A stretch of DNA of 64,000 nt from Hypholoma sublateritium FD-334 SS-4. Its lineage: Eukaryota; Basidiomycota; Agaricomycetes; Agaricales; Strophariaceae. Shown piece by piece: positions 1 to 11,654 of this stretch. Under the pieces are notes generated by a model, which was given only the letters and a program-made list of their open reading frames with translations, searched no databases and had not been told where the DNA came from. Location: the NCBI GenBank assembly GCA_000827495.1, contig KN817519.1, positions 202,462 to 266,461 of the forward strand, given 5' to 3'. The position numbers and the translations under genes are program-made. Position 1 is the first letter of the stretch. Every line of letters begins with the position of its first letter.

Positions 1-2709
1 GACACTCACGAGGGTCCAGTTAAGCAGCGGGCCTGTGAAATAGGAGATGCCGTTGACCAAAACTTCTTTTTCCATCTTCTGTGCAACAGTAAAAGCAATT
101 GCTTGTGAAAACAAAAATGGGGCTATTCTGAGGAGGACCTTGGGGTTTGTTGATCTTCGGGCAAATGAGCACAGTATTGGTGAAAAGAACGGCAATGTAG
201 GTATTAAATACCTTAGAATATTGTCTTCGATACCTTCGCTACTGCTATCGAATAACGCCTTGAACCACGCATTGAACGAGGTCACCTCCGCCTGTGACCG
301 TTCCGAGCGGGGATGTGCTACAGTGTCTGTGTTCAGAAAAAATGCTGAAGAGACTGTACGACCGTTCCTTGTGATCTCTCTATTTTCGAACTACGAAGAT
401 CATTCATTTTAACATATGAGAATTCTAGAAGGAGGGCACATCCAGGGTGGCCGAACAAACCTTGAATCGAGCGAGGGTATATTGCACAAACAGGACAACA
501 TCGCCGAGGTGTCCAACCGCTGTTTGGGGATCACCTGTTCAGATCATCAGCCAGAGAAGTCACAGAAAGAAGTAGAAAAACTTGCCGACAGTCTCGCAGT
601 CGTAATCTTCGAGGAACTGTATGGAGTAAAAAAGCAAGTCCGTGATGGACTTATGAAGGGCCACCATGTCGAGCGCATTGTCGTATCTGTGGAGAATTTT
701 GCAGAGTTGGCCCAGTGCCTCGACCTCGAGACTAGCAACGGCGCTAGCGAAGCGCTGCTCACGGATATCAGAATATAAAAAACTGAAAAGCTTTGGATTG
801 TACCTTGTGAACGATATTCGCAAATAGGATATGACTACCGCAATCTCTCCAAATACGATCCATCCAGAGGTTAGTTTCCCCAAGATTGCTATCCTGTATC
901 AATTTCGATTCCAAAAAGGTCTACGCAGTGATTAGCTTCAAGCCGCCAGTACATGAGAATTAGGGCCCACAGTCAAATCCAACCCGAGGTCGTTCGCTTC
1001 AGCATGCCACTTCGGGGGCGTCTCATTGTTGACCTGGGGGTCTAACTGCGCTGCAATCTGCGGGGACACAAGGCTATGTTTGATAAGCTGCTGCAGAAAT
1101 TCGCGGGAGAGCGATCGGGTCCTGATGTTCTGTCAACAGGATTTCGGTGATTAATGCCATACTTTCACTTACGCATCTTCGTCGGGGGTAGACTCATGTC
1201 CCACGTCTCTTGGAATCGCATGTTCTCCTTCCACGATAACGTCAGGGCGTCGGAATAAGGCTGTTAACCCTTCTTTGAGGGCGCCGCTCTTTGATCATGA
1301 GGAAGTGAGTCACAGGGTAGAGAAACAATATACATAAATGCCAGGGACGTACTAAATCAGCGTTTTGCGAAGTGTCAGTGGTCTTGATCACTTCGGTAAA
1401 GGATACGAGGAGGCTGGGGAGCTATAGCAAATATTTCGAAGAGATCAGCGACTATACCAAAAAGTCACAGAATGGAACAACTCACTCGTCCAACGATGAA
1501 GGCCTTCCATAACCTCGCATTACTTCCGTGCTGTGCCAAACATGCGAACGCGGATAATAGTAGCTGCGTGTAACAGACGGTTGGCGTCCAGGATGACCAG
1601 CGGAAACTCGCGACAAGGAGCGCCACTGCATGCTGGACATCACCCGCTCCATATTCGTGTGCCCGGTGGGTAACCTTTCCGTTGCGATCCAGAATATAGC
1701 ATCAGCAAAAGCGATCTGAAACAGCGGGAGAAGCAAGGGAGGATGAACAACAGGGAGAAGAAAGAAGCAGCGAAGCGATAGTAGACAAAAGAAGATATGT
1801 ACCATATAATTCAGCAGCAGTCCCAAGGTTATTATGTCCGTGTCTGAACTTGGTCCCAGTATGTCGCCTTTTCCCAAAGTGAGCTGAATGGTGTGCATCA
1901 TTTGGGCCTCTCGCGCCGCCTTGACGTCGTCTCTGATTAGAAGCGTCAGGGACATAACAAAGTTGTCGAGGACCTGCCTAACATCTGGCGTCAGGCTGTA
2001 ATTCAACAATTCGCTTACGTCGCTGAAGTGCAGCAGTGCCTGTGTAGTAGGAACCTGAGAGATATCGGGAACGCAAGACAAAAGCAGGATAACGAGTTCG
2101 GATGCAGAGGTAATTAGCTGATGAAAATGAGAAATGGGCAGGGAATGAGCTGTGCGGAGTAAAGCCAGCGCGTCTTGAACCGTTCCAAGGATGATGGTGG
2201 CCGATGCTGAAGACGGAACGACAGATCCAAAGGGTGGCTGTCCGGATGAATAGTGGAAATCAAGAGCAATACGACAAAGGGTATCGAGAGTGGCTGGTAT
2301 ATGCAGTTCGGGAGATCGAGCGGCTTGGAGCAATGTTGACACGAAAGTTGACACAGGGAGTATTCCATCCTGGATGGCGGCCTTCAGATAGTCTTGAAGG
2401 CCCGGATCACCTGGATATGAGCGATAGAGCACTAGGACGGAGTCTACCAGAGAGACATGAATGGGATTCCAAATGATAACGACGCTAAGTGGCACGCACT
2501 GCTAAGGCTGCTTGCAGTTTCATCGTGACCTTCAACATGCACTGGCGTCGTCTGAATCATGAGTTTGCAAAGTGCAAGCCACTAGGTCCATCGTAAGCGC
2601 TTTCAGAGTTCCAAAACAAAAGCAAGGCCTGGCTACGAGATGTAACAATTACCTTGGAAGCGGAGATACCGCTTTGAAAGGCATTCCGCGTGAGTTCGGC
2701 CAAATACAT
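1..2709 (-). CDS. MED5: Mediator tail subunit 5 (Med5/Nut1), partial, C-terminus beyond window
   Basis: Mediator tail-module subunit that bridges activators and RNA polymerase II in the nucleus. The ATG at 2707-2709 opens MYLAELTRNAFQSGISASK, followed by a GTAATT intron. The next exon reads WLALCKLMIQTTPVHVEG and, after a 56-nt intron (2444-2499), continues as SVLVLYRSYPGDPGLQDYLK. Further exons carry HAVALLVASFRWSSWTP (about 1560-1660), IREQRFASAVASLEVEALGQ (about 700-770), DPQTAVGHLGDVVLFVQYTL (about 470-540), FNAWFKALFDSSSEGIED (about 215-280) and LVNGISYFTGPLLNWTL at the left edge. This order matches fungal Med5, an all-helical protein of roughly 1000 residues. The 3' end lies outside the window. 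Several middle junctions (1000-1480, 1670-1800) were not fixed base by base. Family assignment is from recalled conservation; confidence is good. Confidence 0.85.
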
Positions 2710-3331
2710 CTGCTCGTTTCTGCAGTGAAACAATCGGCAAGGGTTGATGCTCGCGCCTAACTCCTCCTGAAAAGAACGCTGACAGTCGCACGAGGATAAG
2801 AAGCATGGCGACCGTCGACGATAAATACGTACATGCACCGATGAAGGTCGGAACGGATTTCGCCTTGAACTTCGACCAGGGAGTCGCAGTCTCCTCCACA
2901 ACGCGTTTTGATATCTCGGTTGCCACCGTGGAACAAAAGCTCGTAAGATTTAAAGTAATGGGGTATTTGAGGGTAATGGGTATTTGCAGTGGTGTTTCAA
3001 GGAATTAGAAATGTCGAGAGTAAAATCCAAAGAATATCCCCAAATGCGCGCTGTGCTGTACGTTGTCTGCAGGCTACGCAGGCCTGCGTGGGCTCGGCAA
3101 TTGCTCGGCCCGGTCACTTGTGGCGGCCTCGGTCGAGACGGACCTATTTGCCGCTGTTGCCTTTTTGGAATTAAGATTGAATAAGATCTCAGCCGCGCGT
3201 CTAATTTATTGATAGGGGCTACTCGCGCAATTCAGCTAAAACAGCGACCGGAAAATGAATATTATGGTAATGAATTCAAAAGTACATAGCCAACGCAAGG
3301 GATCCCCCAAAAAACCCAGTCACCCAAATAA
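2710..3331. other. Intergenic: MED5 upstream region, possible small plus-strand gene
   Basis: No gene here is recognisable. A plus-strand ATG at 2805 opens 46 codons ending at a good donor (GTAAGA, 2942). An acceptor at about 2987 would join an open exon ending near 3184. The predicted product of roughly 110 residues resembles nothing I know, and it overlaps the MED5 promoter. An 14-bp palindrome ACGCAGGCCTGCGT lies near 3074-3087. Confidence 0.4.
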
Positions 3332-4590
3332 CTAATGACGTCTGAATGAGGGAGGGCTCTGAACTTGAACGGTCAAGTCATTCACGTTTCCACTCTCTCG
3401 TCGAAGTATTTCATCGCGCAACCGAATGAACTGCAATATTCATTAGAACAGAAAAATGCTCAGCTTATCATACACTTACCCTTTCTTCCTCGGCTACGGT
3501 CCGAACATTGAGATCCCTCGTTGTGTTCTCCATATGTACCAGGATCGTCTAGGAAGAGTTCGGGGAACTTGTTGAATACATTTGTGTAGATTAAGAAGAA
3601 ATGAACTTACTCTGATTGATCGGCTACTGAGTCCTTTATACTGTGCCACCTGCTGTAGTGGGGGGTGCTCTTGCTGTAGGAGGGAAAACTGTTCATGGAG
3701 GTACACAATATATTGTTCAAGGCTTTCGAGGTAGTGTCGTTTTTTGTCGTGAGACGAAATAGTATCCCTGTAAGTAGACGTAGTAGTAAATATAGAGTCC
3801 CAGATGGAAGTATAGCGCGACGTACGGGTCAGTGGGGACAAAGCCAACCCTCTTCGCCATCGCGCGTCGCCGGGCTTTGCTTGCCGATTCTGAGCGCGCA
3901 TCCGAGGAAATTTCATCGCTTGGGACTGACAAGCCTTTCTCCGTGAGCTCGGCCAGAAGCTCGCTTGGTGTCGGGAAGGTCGTTTGAAGAGGTTCTAAAG
4001 TTTGACAAAAACCTGAGTATTCCGAAGAGATTGCGGGAGAGACGTGCGGCGCCTGGTCGCCATGCTCGAAATTCGGAGATCCCGAATTATTGACCAGTTG
4101 TAGGGAGGAGAATACATTTGCTAATTCGGCAGCTTCAGGGAAGTAGTGTTCCAGTGTGTCGTCCGTAGGGTACTGTAGCATCGGCACAGATAAATCTGAT
4201 TCTCGCTCGAACGCGGTCGCCGGAGAGACGGCCAGGTCATGAACAAATATTGGCGCCTCTTTATTCATTTCATAAAGGCAGGCGCCGCGACCGACCGGAC
4301 CAGCGTCGTCGGTGCCAGAGAAATAGTCAACAATAGGCATCGCCACATTTGAAACGGGTATCGGTGCGTGAAGCACTAAGGGCGATGGCGAATCGCTGCT
4401 CTCTGCAGATGTTGGACTGTAGTCGGGCGGAGTGGAATACGGGGAAGTGGAATACTTGTGGATGTGTGATGTGAACACAAAAGAAATAAATTAGAGAGCG
4501 ACCTGGAAAACATACCGTATCATTCAATATACCAGGTTCAAGTTGCTGGTATTGATAGACGAAGGTACCGGTTGGTGTGTAATGATCCAT
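3332..4590 (-). CDS. Basidiomycete protein of unknown function, divergent paralogue A
   Basis: Function unknown. The spliced product is about 342 residues: five exons, phase-checked. Residues 1-235 are low-complexity (Ser/Pro/acidic). The last ~105 form a basic-helical domain: FVPTDP, then KKRHYLESLEQYIVYLHEQ, YKGLSSRSIRTILVHMEN and a helix ending VAEEERFIRLRD. The first part looks like a short coiled coil preceded by basic residues. A nuclear or DNA-associated role is only a guess. The ATG at 4588-4590 is chosen because a TATA-like TATATA lies at 4627-4632, about 40 bp upstream, and no in-frame ATG precedes it. The stop is TAG at 3332-3334. The C-terminal domain and three intron positions are shared with the divergent neighbour at 5301-6275, so the two are duplicates. 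I recall similar proteins in other mushrooms but no assigned role. Confidence 0.75.
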
Positions 4591-5300
4591 TGTCGGGGGA
4601 GAGAGCCAGTGAAAGAGAGTGGAGAATATATAACCGATGCTGGAAATCTTGTCGCGATCTGAGTGACACTTGAAAAGGATAGAGAATTGCTCAGTTGAGT
4701 CAGTACCCACTGCCTAATTTGACCTTTACGGGCGTATAACCCACGGTTGCAACGCAGGAAGCGGGGAGGAAGCGAAGGTCAAGATCTGGGACCTTCCCAG
4801 CAATTCGGAATCCCCGCCCTCCGTCAGATCCCGCCGTTTCTGCTGGTCCCACGCAACACCAATTTTGTATGCGGCTCGGGATCGAGGGACCTTACGACAT
4901 GGCATTGGCGTCTAACACGTCCCTCGTCTGCGCAACGTCTCCGTCATTTTTAAAAGCACTACTTATTTATATGTTGCAGTGTATTTGGCCTCTAAGCTCT
5001 TGAGCAGTGAAATTTTAAAGATCCAAGATCTGACAGGAACCCATGGTCACATTGGCCAGATTGCGTGAATCAGATCTGGCCACTGACAGGGATACGTACA
5101 ACGCCATCTTTCTCTAAAAAAGGCACGGTCAAAAAACAACGTCGTCATTCCGTTATCCGGTATAGAAATCAATGGCCAATTTTTTGCGGGTTTCTCTGTC
5201 TTCAATGAACCTAAATTTCTGCCCTGGGACCTTCTGAATGACCGGGGGGACCGAGTTTCCCTATATAAAACAAAGCTTGCCTGTATCCGACTTCTCAATC
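4591..5300. promoter_or_regulatory. Divergent promoter region between the paralogous pair
   Basis: 710 bp separate the two start codons. Each side has its own TATA-like box near its ATG: TATATA at 4627-4632 (reading to the left) and TATATAAAA at 5262-5270 (reading right, 31 bp before the ATG). The middle contains no recognisable gene. TATA boxes on both genes, uncommon for the housekeeping genes here, suggest regulated expression; that is inference. Confidence 0.5.
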
Positions 5301-6275
5301 ATGTATTCCGTACCACCTCAGCTTCACAGCCCTCACGCACTTAATCATGTCGAATACCGCCCGGTACAATACTATCCTCAAGTACAGCTTCCGAATTTGC
5401 TCCCCCCTCCCCAAGCTCTTGGTGCAGTCCAATACACCCAACTTCAAAGGGAACCCCTCGACCTCAACTTCAACTTCAACACTCCCAATCACTTCGCCGT
5501 GCAAAGACACCATCGTGCACATTTTCTTGAAGAAACTTCCGCCGGCCAGTGCTCCGCGCAAATAATACCTGGTTTGCAACCGCCCGGGCCGACATTTCGG
5601 CCACCTAGAAATCCGTCGGCTGCGGCGCAACGAACGCAAATCGCACATCCGTACGCGCGACTATTTGCCAAGAAGGACGAGGTTAAGCGCCGGAAGATAT
5701 GGAATCACGCACTGGAGAAATCCATTTTCGACCCAACACAACTGTATGTCGAACATGCGCGCCAATCCTTCTGACGCCTACTCCAAGCCTACTCTGACTC
5801 CGACCTTTAATTTAGATCAAGCATTGGCGCACCTCAACGACGCAAGATCTACACAGCGAGCTTGGAGGCGCATATTGACCGCCTTCACGCGCAATTACTC
5901 GAGTACGTGACATTTTTTAATCGCTTTCGACGCCTAATATTCTCAAAATATTTTTCTAAAAATTAGCTTGGGCTGGTGGCCCGTGGCCTTCGAGACCCTG
6001 GACCCTTTCAAAGGGTTAAACTCTAAAACTGCAAAGGTATTTTTTTCCCCGGACGGGTCCGGATATGGTAGTGGAAATCCCAACTTACTTGGCGCGTAGA
6101 GCATGGTTTCGGGACTTCAGCACGATGCTTCCGTATCCAAGCTAAAGCTCCTGGAAATGGAACGAGCAGTAAGTTCCATTCCGCAATAACTTCCTATATC
6201 GCTTCTAACTTTCTCTTTCCATAAATTAAGAACGGCGATCTTCAGAAAATCGTCCTTTCGGACATAGGAGGTTAA
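5301..6275 (+). CDS. Basidiomycete protein of unknown function, divergent paralogue B
   Basis: Function unknown. The spliced product is about 235 residues. The N-terminal ~130 residues are Pro/Gln/Asn-rich and probably disordered. The C-terminal domain begins KKDEVKRRKIWNHALEKS, then FDPTQL, RRKIYTASLEAHIDRLHAQ, LDPFKGLNSKTAK and a helix ending LLEMERANGDLQK. Introns: GTATGT...AAG after PTQ(L), GTACGT...TTAG, GTATTT...GTAG, GTAAGT...TTAAG. The stop is TAA at 6273-6275. The ATG at 5301 is preferred over one 63 bp upstream because the TATATAAAA box lies between them. The domain aligns without large gaps to the protein at 3332-4590, and three introns match in position and phase. The first half of the domain resembles a basic coiled coil, but heptads are too few to call bZIP. 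Confidence 0.72.
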
Positions 6276-6668
6276 AAGAGTTACATATACCATGGCCTTC
6301 AAGTTGCACTGTCATCGTGAGACCGGGCCCTTGATAATTACACTTTGCGAGCTTGATCCTTAGTTGGAGAAATAGGATCATGGATGGTATCTGCCTTCTG
6401 TGAAATTTTAGTCTATAGGTTCCCATTGTCTGGGACTTCGAAATGGTTGGTAAATAAATTGAACGTGTATTTAATTGCGCCATCGATGAAAACATCTTGA
6501 CCGCGTGTGGGGTATTGACGTGCTGGGGATCATCTAATATGAATTGCAAATAAATGATTGGGTATAATGCTCATGTAGATAGATAACAGAGAGTCGATGC
6601 TAAGCCAAAGAAGAGACTGAGAAGTAGCATAAACATATACAAGTTTACAACGTATGCCCCAGGCATAT
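6276..6668. other. Convergent intergenic spacer
   Basis: 3' regions of two convergent genes. Open frames here are short and lack coding character. I see nothing else. Confidence 0.6.
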
Positions 6669-9600
6669 TTACACCTTTGCAATGAGCCTTCGTGTCTCTT
6701 GAGGCGTGAAATGGAGTATAATAGACAATACTTTGACTAAATTGGGCTAGTGGAAAACTGGTTAGAATAACCTAGGTATCAAGTGCATTGCAGCATACCC
6801 TCATCTCCTTGTGTTCCAAGAACTGAAGAATAACGTTGCGCAGATACTCCAGATTGACTTCTTCTTCGTTCTTGGTTGACGCGGCAGTGCTTGGCGTAGG
6901 GGATGCTACACGCGTAGGAGTGTTTGGTTGGGAGGCGTTCGAGGTACGAGGTTCTGCTACAGGCCCGTTGCCGTCGCGCGTAGTCCAATAGCCAACACCA
7001 GGGTTGCGCTGGCGCTCAAGCAAGGCCGCAGACGATTGGACCTTGCGCAATTCGTCGCGGAGAACCTGTTCAAATAACTTGTCAGACAATTAACGCTACA
7101 ATGTCGCGCCGAGTCAAGCACCTTGTTACTTTGCTTCATTTGAGCCTCGCGGGTTTTCAGGTCTTCCAGCTGCTTTTCGAGCACAAAGATTTTTACACTG
7201 GACTCTTTTTCTTGTTCTGTCAGCGTTTTCTACATTGTAAAGTTTAAAGGATATACCGCGACGATGAAGAAAAAACAGATATACCTCGAGTTCATTAACC
7301 TGATCACGAAGGGGAGGCAGGTCCAAGAGCTGCAGCTCGAGCGTCTTAGCGGTTTGTTGGGCGTGGGCGAGTTCGGCCCTAAGATTCGCGACGGCGTTCT
7401 CGCCAGCTTCGCGGGTCTTTGCCGCCGATCCCAATATGCGCTTGAGATCATCTAGCTCCTTCACTTTCTCTTTTAATTTTCGGCTCCAATCGGACTCGCT
7501 CTCGTGGCGTTCCTTCTCCATGATCCCGAGATTGCGCTTCAGCTCGGCGAGCTTCGACTCGTACTTGGCCTCCGTTGCGGAGACCATCCTAGCAACTTCC
7601 TCGGCGGAGGGGCCGGGATCGCGCGAGCGCGTCTCGTGCTCACGCAGGAGCTCCGAGCACTCCTCCTTCAAGAGAGCCACTCGGTCGTTTGCTTCGCGCA
7701 ATTGGAACTGGAACTCGGTGTTTTGGTGCTGGATCGATTCGAGATGTGCTTGTGCAGATTCGAGTTCTGCTTGGCGCAGCTGGAGCTGGTCGAAGAACGC
7801 GTTCTTATCCCGCGTCACGTTGTTCAGGGAATTTTCGAGCGTCATAATTTGTGATGATTTGGCACTGAGCTCCTTGGTGTATGTATTCTATTGAAATTAT
7901 TAGTTAGGATGTTGGAAACAGTGAATTCCGGACCTTTGCAGACGCCGCATCCAGCTCAAATTGACCACGGAGAGCACTGATTTCTTGCTTGTAACGCTCC
8001 TGCATATTGGTAAAATCTTTGTTGAATTGCGCTCTCAAATTCGCAGTAGCTTGCTCGTGCGTTGCCGTCAAAGCATCGATTTCGCGCTGGAAATTTTGTC
8101 TATCCGCTTGCTCTTTGTTCTTCTCGCCTTGTTCGCGCTCTTTGATAGAAGCAAGCTCCCGTAGAGCGTCGTCCTTCTCCTTGTCTGCTTTGACAAGTTT
8201 TTGTCTTACAGATTTCAATAAACTGATCGCCTTGACCCTCTTCTCTTCCTCCTCTTTAGCGCCGGTTTTTGCCCTGTCGAGTGCTATTTCTAGTTGAGCA
8301 ATTTCAGTCTTGTGCTGTCCTATAGTCTCTTCTGCGTGGGTGGTGGCTCGCTGTGCAGCTTGGAAGAGGGCCTCGGTTTCATCTATTTGTGCTTTCAACT
8401 TGTTCACTTCGACCGAGCGGGATTGGGATTCCAGCCTATGTGTATCTCGTATTTCTTCGATGCGATCTTCTTGTACTGATAGAGCCGTCTATGAAGAAAA
8501 GGTATACTTTCTAGAATTCGATACTCACCTTCCAGCTTTTGATTCAGCCTTTTGATTTCATCTTGCATGACCTAAATCCCAAATTAGGTTCCCGCCGGAT
8601 GTCCGTTTAATGAAGTACGCACATGTTCTTTGGTTTTGATCTGCGAAAGGAATTCACGAAGGCCTTGCGTGTCTTTTATGCTTTCCAAAGGAGTACCCTC
8701 CCGAAGAACAGCATCTGCAGCCAGCTTCTCCGCTTGGAGTCGCTTAAATGATGTCGAGACGTCTGTAACATGTGAGATGTTAACGCACTGAAATTGCGAA
8801 TTGTGCTTACCGGAGAACCGCTGTTCTACCTGTTTGAGTCTGGCCTGTACACTCTCTAGCTCAGCGGTATTGTCTACAATTTGTGGTGACTTCGGTGATT
8901 GTTCCACGAACTCTTCAGGCTCTGCAGTGATCTGTTTGGGAGAGGACGTTTCGTTGTCCGTAGAAGTTTCGGAGGCAGGCATCTCTGCGGCCTCCTCGGA
9001 AGAAATTTCTGGAGAGTTTTGTACAATTTCTGTCTCTGGAGTTTGGTCTATTTCTTCCTTATGAGTGTCTTCATGGACATAATTTTCTTGATTGACAGCA
9101 GATGTTTCACCAGAAGCGGGTTTGGTGCGTGATGTATCGTGAGGCGGCGAGGTAATATCATCAACTATTGGTAAAAGTTTATCTTCAGGAACTGCAGCTT
9201 GAACTTCGGCTTGTGTATCGGAAAGTCGGGAGGGCGAAGTAGAGCCAGCCTTTTTGAGCTGCGCTGCGGATTCATCCACTTCGATTGTTGATGACGGTGT
9301 TCTTTCTTGAGAGGGTTCCTGCAATTCGATAGGCTCTTCTGTCCGTTCAGGATGCGGATTACCGATAGGAGAACTAGTCCGGGGTATTGGTGGCTGGTCG
9401 ACTACAATTTCGGACGAAACGTGCGAGTCATTGGGATTAGTGTCTTCGGGCGTGGTCTTCGCCTCTAAATCTATATTGGATGGCTGCTCGACTATGGTCA
9501 CATCTTCTGACGCCGCCGGAATCATAGGGGAGGAAGGAAGCGGTGTTGAAAGAGCCCGGTGCTCCTGGACCTTGGGTGGCATAGGACTTCGATCTGAGCT

Positions 9601-9987
9601 CATTGGGGAAGGCGAGCCGACCCGACTCGATCGGTTTGGCGTGCCAGGTGTGGTCGATCCCGATACGTCACCAATCGCGAACGCCGCCCTCCGCAAGCGC
9701 TCCTCTAGGTTCGACTTGCGCGATCTGCCATTCTCCGCGGGCACTGGGAGTGTGGGTACTTTGGCAGGCGGCACGGAGCCGCTACGCTGCGCGACGAGCG
9801 ACTTGCGAAGGGACGAGAGCGCGGAGTCTGCTAGTTCGCTCGAGGACAGCGGGGACGACGATCGTGCTGCGTTAATGTCTAATGAGCCTGAACGGGCAGG
9901 AGGATGGGCGGAATGGTCTTCATGTGACGCAGCGTCGCGAATAGGCTGAGCCAGTTGTTCGACAGCATTTCGGAGTTGGCTGAACAT
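6669..9987 (-). CDS. Golgin with C-terminal GRIP domain (Imh1/golgin-245-like)
   Basis: Tethering protein expected on trans-Golgi membranes, recruited by Arl1-type GTPase through its GRIP domain. It starts at ATG 9985-9987 (MFSQLRNAVEQLAQPIRD). A long Ser/Pro/Glu-rich region fills about residues 15-380. Coiled coil follows over about 8400-7100 (for example LKAQIDETEALFQAAQRATT and ALENS/LRQAELESAQAHLES-type heptads). The C-terminus reads EEVNLEYLRNVILQFLEHKE, then MRPNLVKVLSIILHFTPQ after an intron of about 55 nt, and ends at TAA 6669-6671. The invariant GRIP tyrosine is in LEYLRN. At least seven short introns interrupt the gene. A Rud3-like GRAB domain is the alternative reading of the same ~45 residues, but the EYLRNVILQFL core fits GRIP better. 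Confidence 0.82.
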
Positions 9988-10354
9988 GCTGTTTAGTTGT
10001 CCATGCGCACTGCTTGTGACTAGGGATGCGAAGGTACAAACGGTGCAGCGGTCCAGCCACTAGACAGTAAATTGCGATGAGAATGGTGTGAGGGAGCTTG
10101 TGCCTGCTTGTGCTCTGCCACCTTGGCACGGTAATGCTTTGCTACTTACGTTCCCACGCGTTGCTTTATGTAAATGATTCAAAGTACTTATGTGCAAGTA
10201 AAGTACGAACAAGTCGAGAGTAAATACAAAGTGCTGGAGAGGTTCCGATATAAAAATTATCATACATAATTATTAGATTCCAGTACGCATTCAACAGATT
10301 GAATATTCAATACAGATCAATTCTATCACTTTTCAGTCCTGACTGTGCCCAGGT
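9988..10354. other. Intergenic between golgin start and PEX14 stop
   Basis: Presumed golgin promoter and PEX14 3' region. Both flanking genes run leftwards. No gene or clear motif seen. Confidence 0.5.
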
Positions 10355-11517
10355 CTATGACGAGGTTCCCTCAGCGCCCGATTCAACTTCGACTTCTTTT
10401 CCCTTGCCGTTAGAACTACTTGTCGCGGCAGTTACTGTCGGTGGTTTCAACAAAGTTGTGAAGGAACTAGCGCTGGCCGAAGGTTTTGGCTGAGGTGATG
10501 ATGACTGCGTAGATTGGTTCACTGCAGGCGAGCTAGCCAATTGCCAAGCAGGGATAGAAGGCCGACCAAGAATCGGTAGAGGAGATGAGGGTGTGGTAGA
10601 AGTAGTAGGTCCGCGACTAAGAAGTAAAGCCTTCAATGATTTGAGTTCTTGTTGCAATTCGGCGAGAGATTGATTTTGAGATTCTTTGTTCTTTTCGATC
10701 ATCTATGTCCAAGCTTTAAAAAAGAGGAATATGCTATGCGATCGGCAGAAGCAGACCTTTGGCAGCATTTCGCGAATATTTGTTACTTCTTCACGAATTT
10801 CACGCATTTCATCCCGGGTTTTAGTTTCGCCTTCTCTTAATTCTACAACGACAGATTTAACATCTTCGGTAGTTTTATTGATCTGCTCTTTCTGCTCCTG
10901 GACGGCGGCTCTGACAGAAGTTGTTTCTGCCTGTATTTCCTTGAGTAAAGCTTCAGCAACATCGAATTGAGCGGTCAGAGCATCTCTGTCATCTTCGTAC
11001 GCAGTCGAAGTCGGAGGTTGGAGGTGAGGGAGGAGATATTTCTGTGAATCTGTTATCAGCGCCTACACTTTTATTTGAAAGACGCTAACATACCTTGAAC
11101 AAGGTCACCGCCCCGTAGGTGATAGTGCCGGAAACGACAGCGGTGATCTGTGCGGAGTGAGCATGTGTTAACCGGTTAAGCCGGCTCTCTCACAAAGTAG
11201 TCGCGCCAGTCCCAGCGGTGGGGTCTAGGATACGGTGAGACGGCATATGGGTTGGGACCATAAGAGACAGAATATGGCGCTTGTACAGTTTGATTTGAGC
11301 CTGCAAATGCGGCTTGTTTGAGGGCAATATCAATTTCAGCCGGCGTTAGCCCCTTAGCTTCGAGAAACTGGATCCTTTGGGTTACAGGAGATGCTTGCGA
11401 CTACAGATGAGATTAAATTACAGAGGAAGCAAAGGTGAGTTCGAGTCTAAAAACCTTTGGATCAGCTAGAAACGCGACAGCATTGCGGATGAGTTCTTGA
11501 CGATCTACGGTGGACAT
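10355..11517 (-). CDS. PEX14: Peroxisomal docking protein Pex14
   Basis: Peroxisomal membrane component of the importomer docking site; it binds cargo receptor Pex5 and Pex13. It starts at ATG 11515-11517 (MSTVDRQELIRNAVAFLAD). The N-terminal Pex14 domain continues with TQRIQFLEAKGLTPAEIDIA (about residues 25-45). Next come YGPNPYAVSPYPRPHRWDWR, a hydrophobic membrane-associated segment YFITAVVSGTITYGAVTLF (about residues 100-118), a coiled coil (VVELREGETKTRDEMREIRE onward), and a Ser/Pro-rich tail with GRPSIPAWQLAS. The stop is TAG at 10355-10357. Order and length (about 310 residues) fit fungal Pex14. The neighbouring TUF1 start is only 137 bp away on the other strand. Confidence 0.9.
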
Positions 11518-11654
11518 GTGCGGAGGAAGAAGGTTAAGCGACCCTAACCATAAGTTCAGTGTTCGTGCATACGCGGGCAGCCGGGAACTGCCGCTTGGGA
11601 AATGGGAACAAAATTTGACAAGTCCAGCAGTTCATTCTCATCCCAATCAATACG
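11518..11654. promoter_or_regulatory. Short bidirectional promoter PEX14/TUF1
   Basis: Only 137 bp separate the divergent ATGs of PEX14 and mitochondrial EF-Tu. No TATA box is evident. The two promoters must share or overlap this interval, unless either transcript starts inside the other gene. Confidence 0.5.

Noticed and set aside
2444..2499. Apparent frameshift near the start of MED5
   Set aside because: A 56-nt intron with donor GTGCGT and acceptor GGTAG restores the frame and the conserved NSVLVLYRSYPGD sequence, so the gene is intact here.
3074..3087. Palindrome ACGCAGGCCTGCGT
   Set aside because: A single 14-bp palindrome with no partner or flanking context; may be chance.
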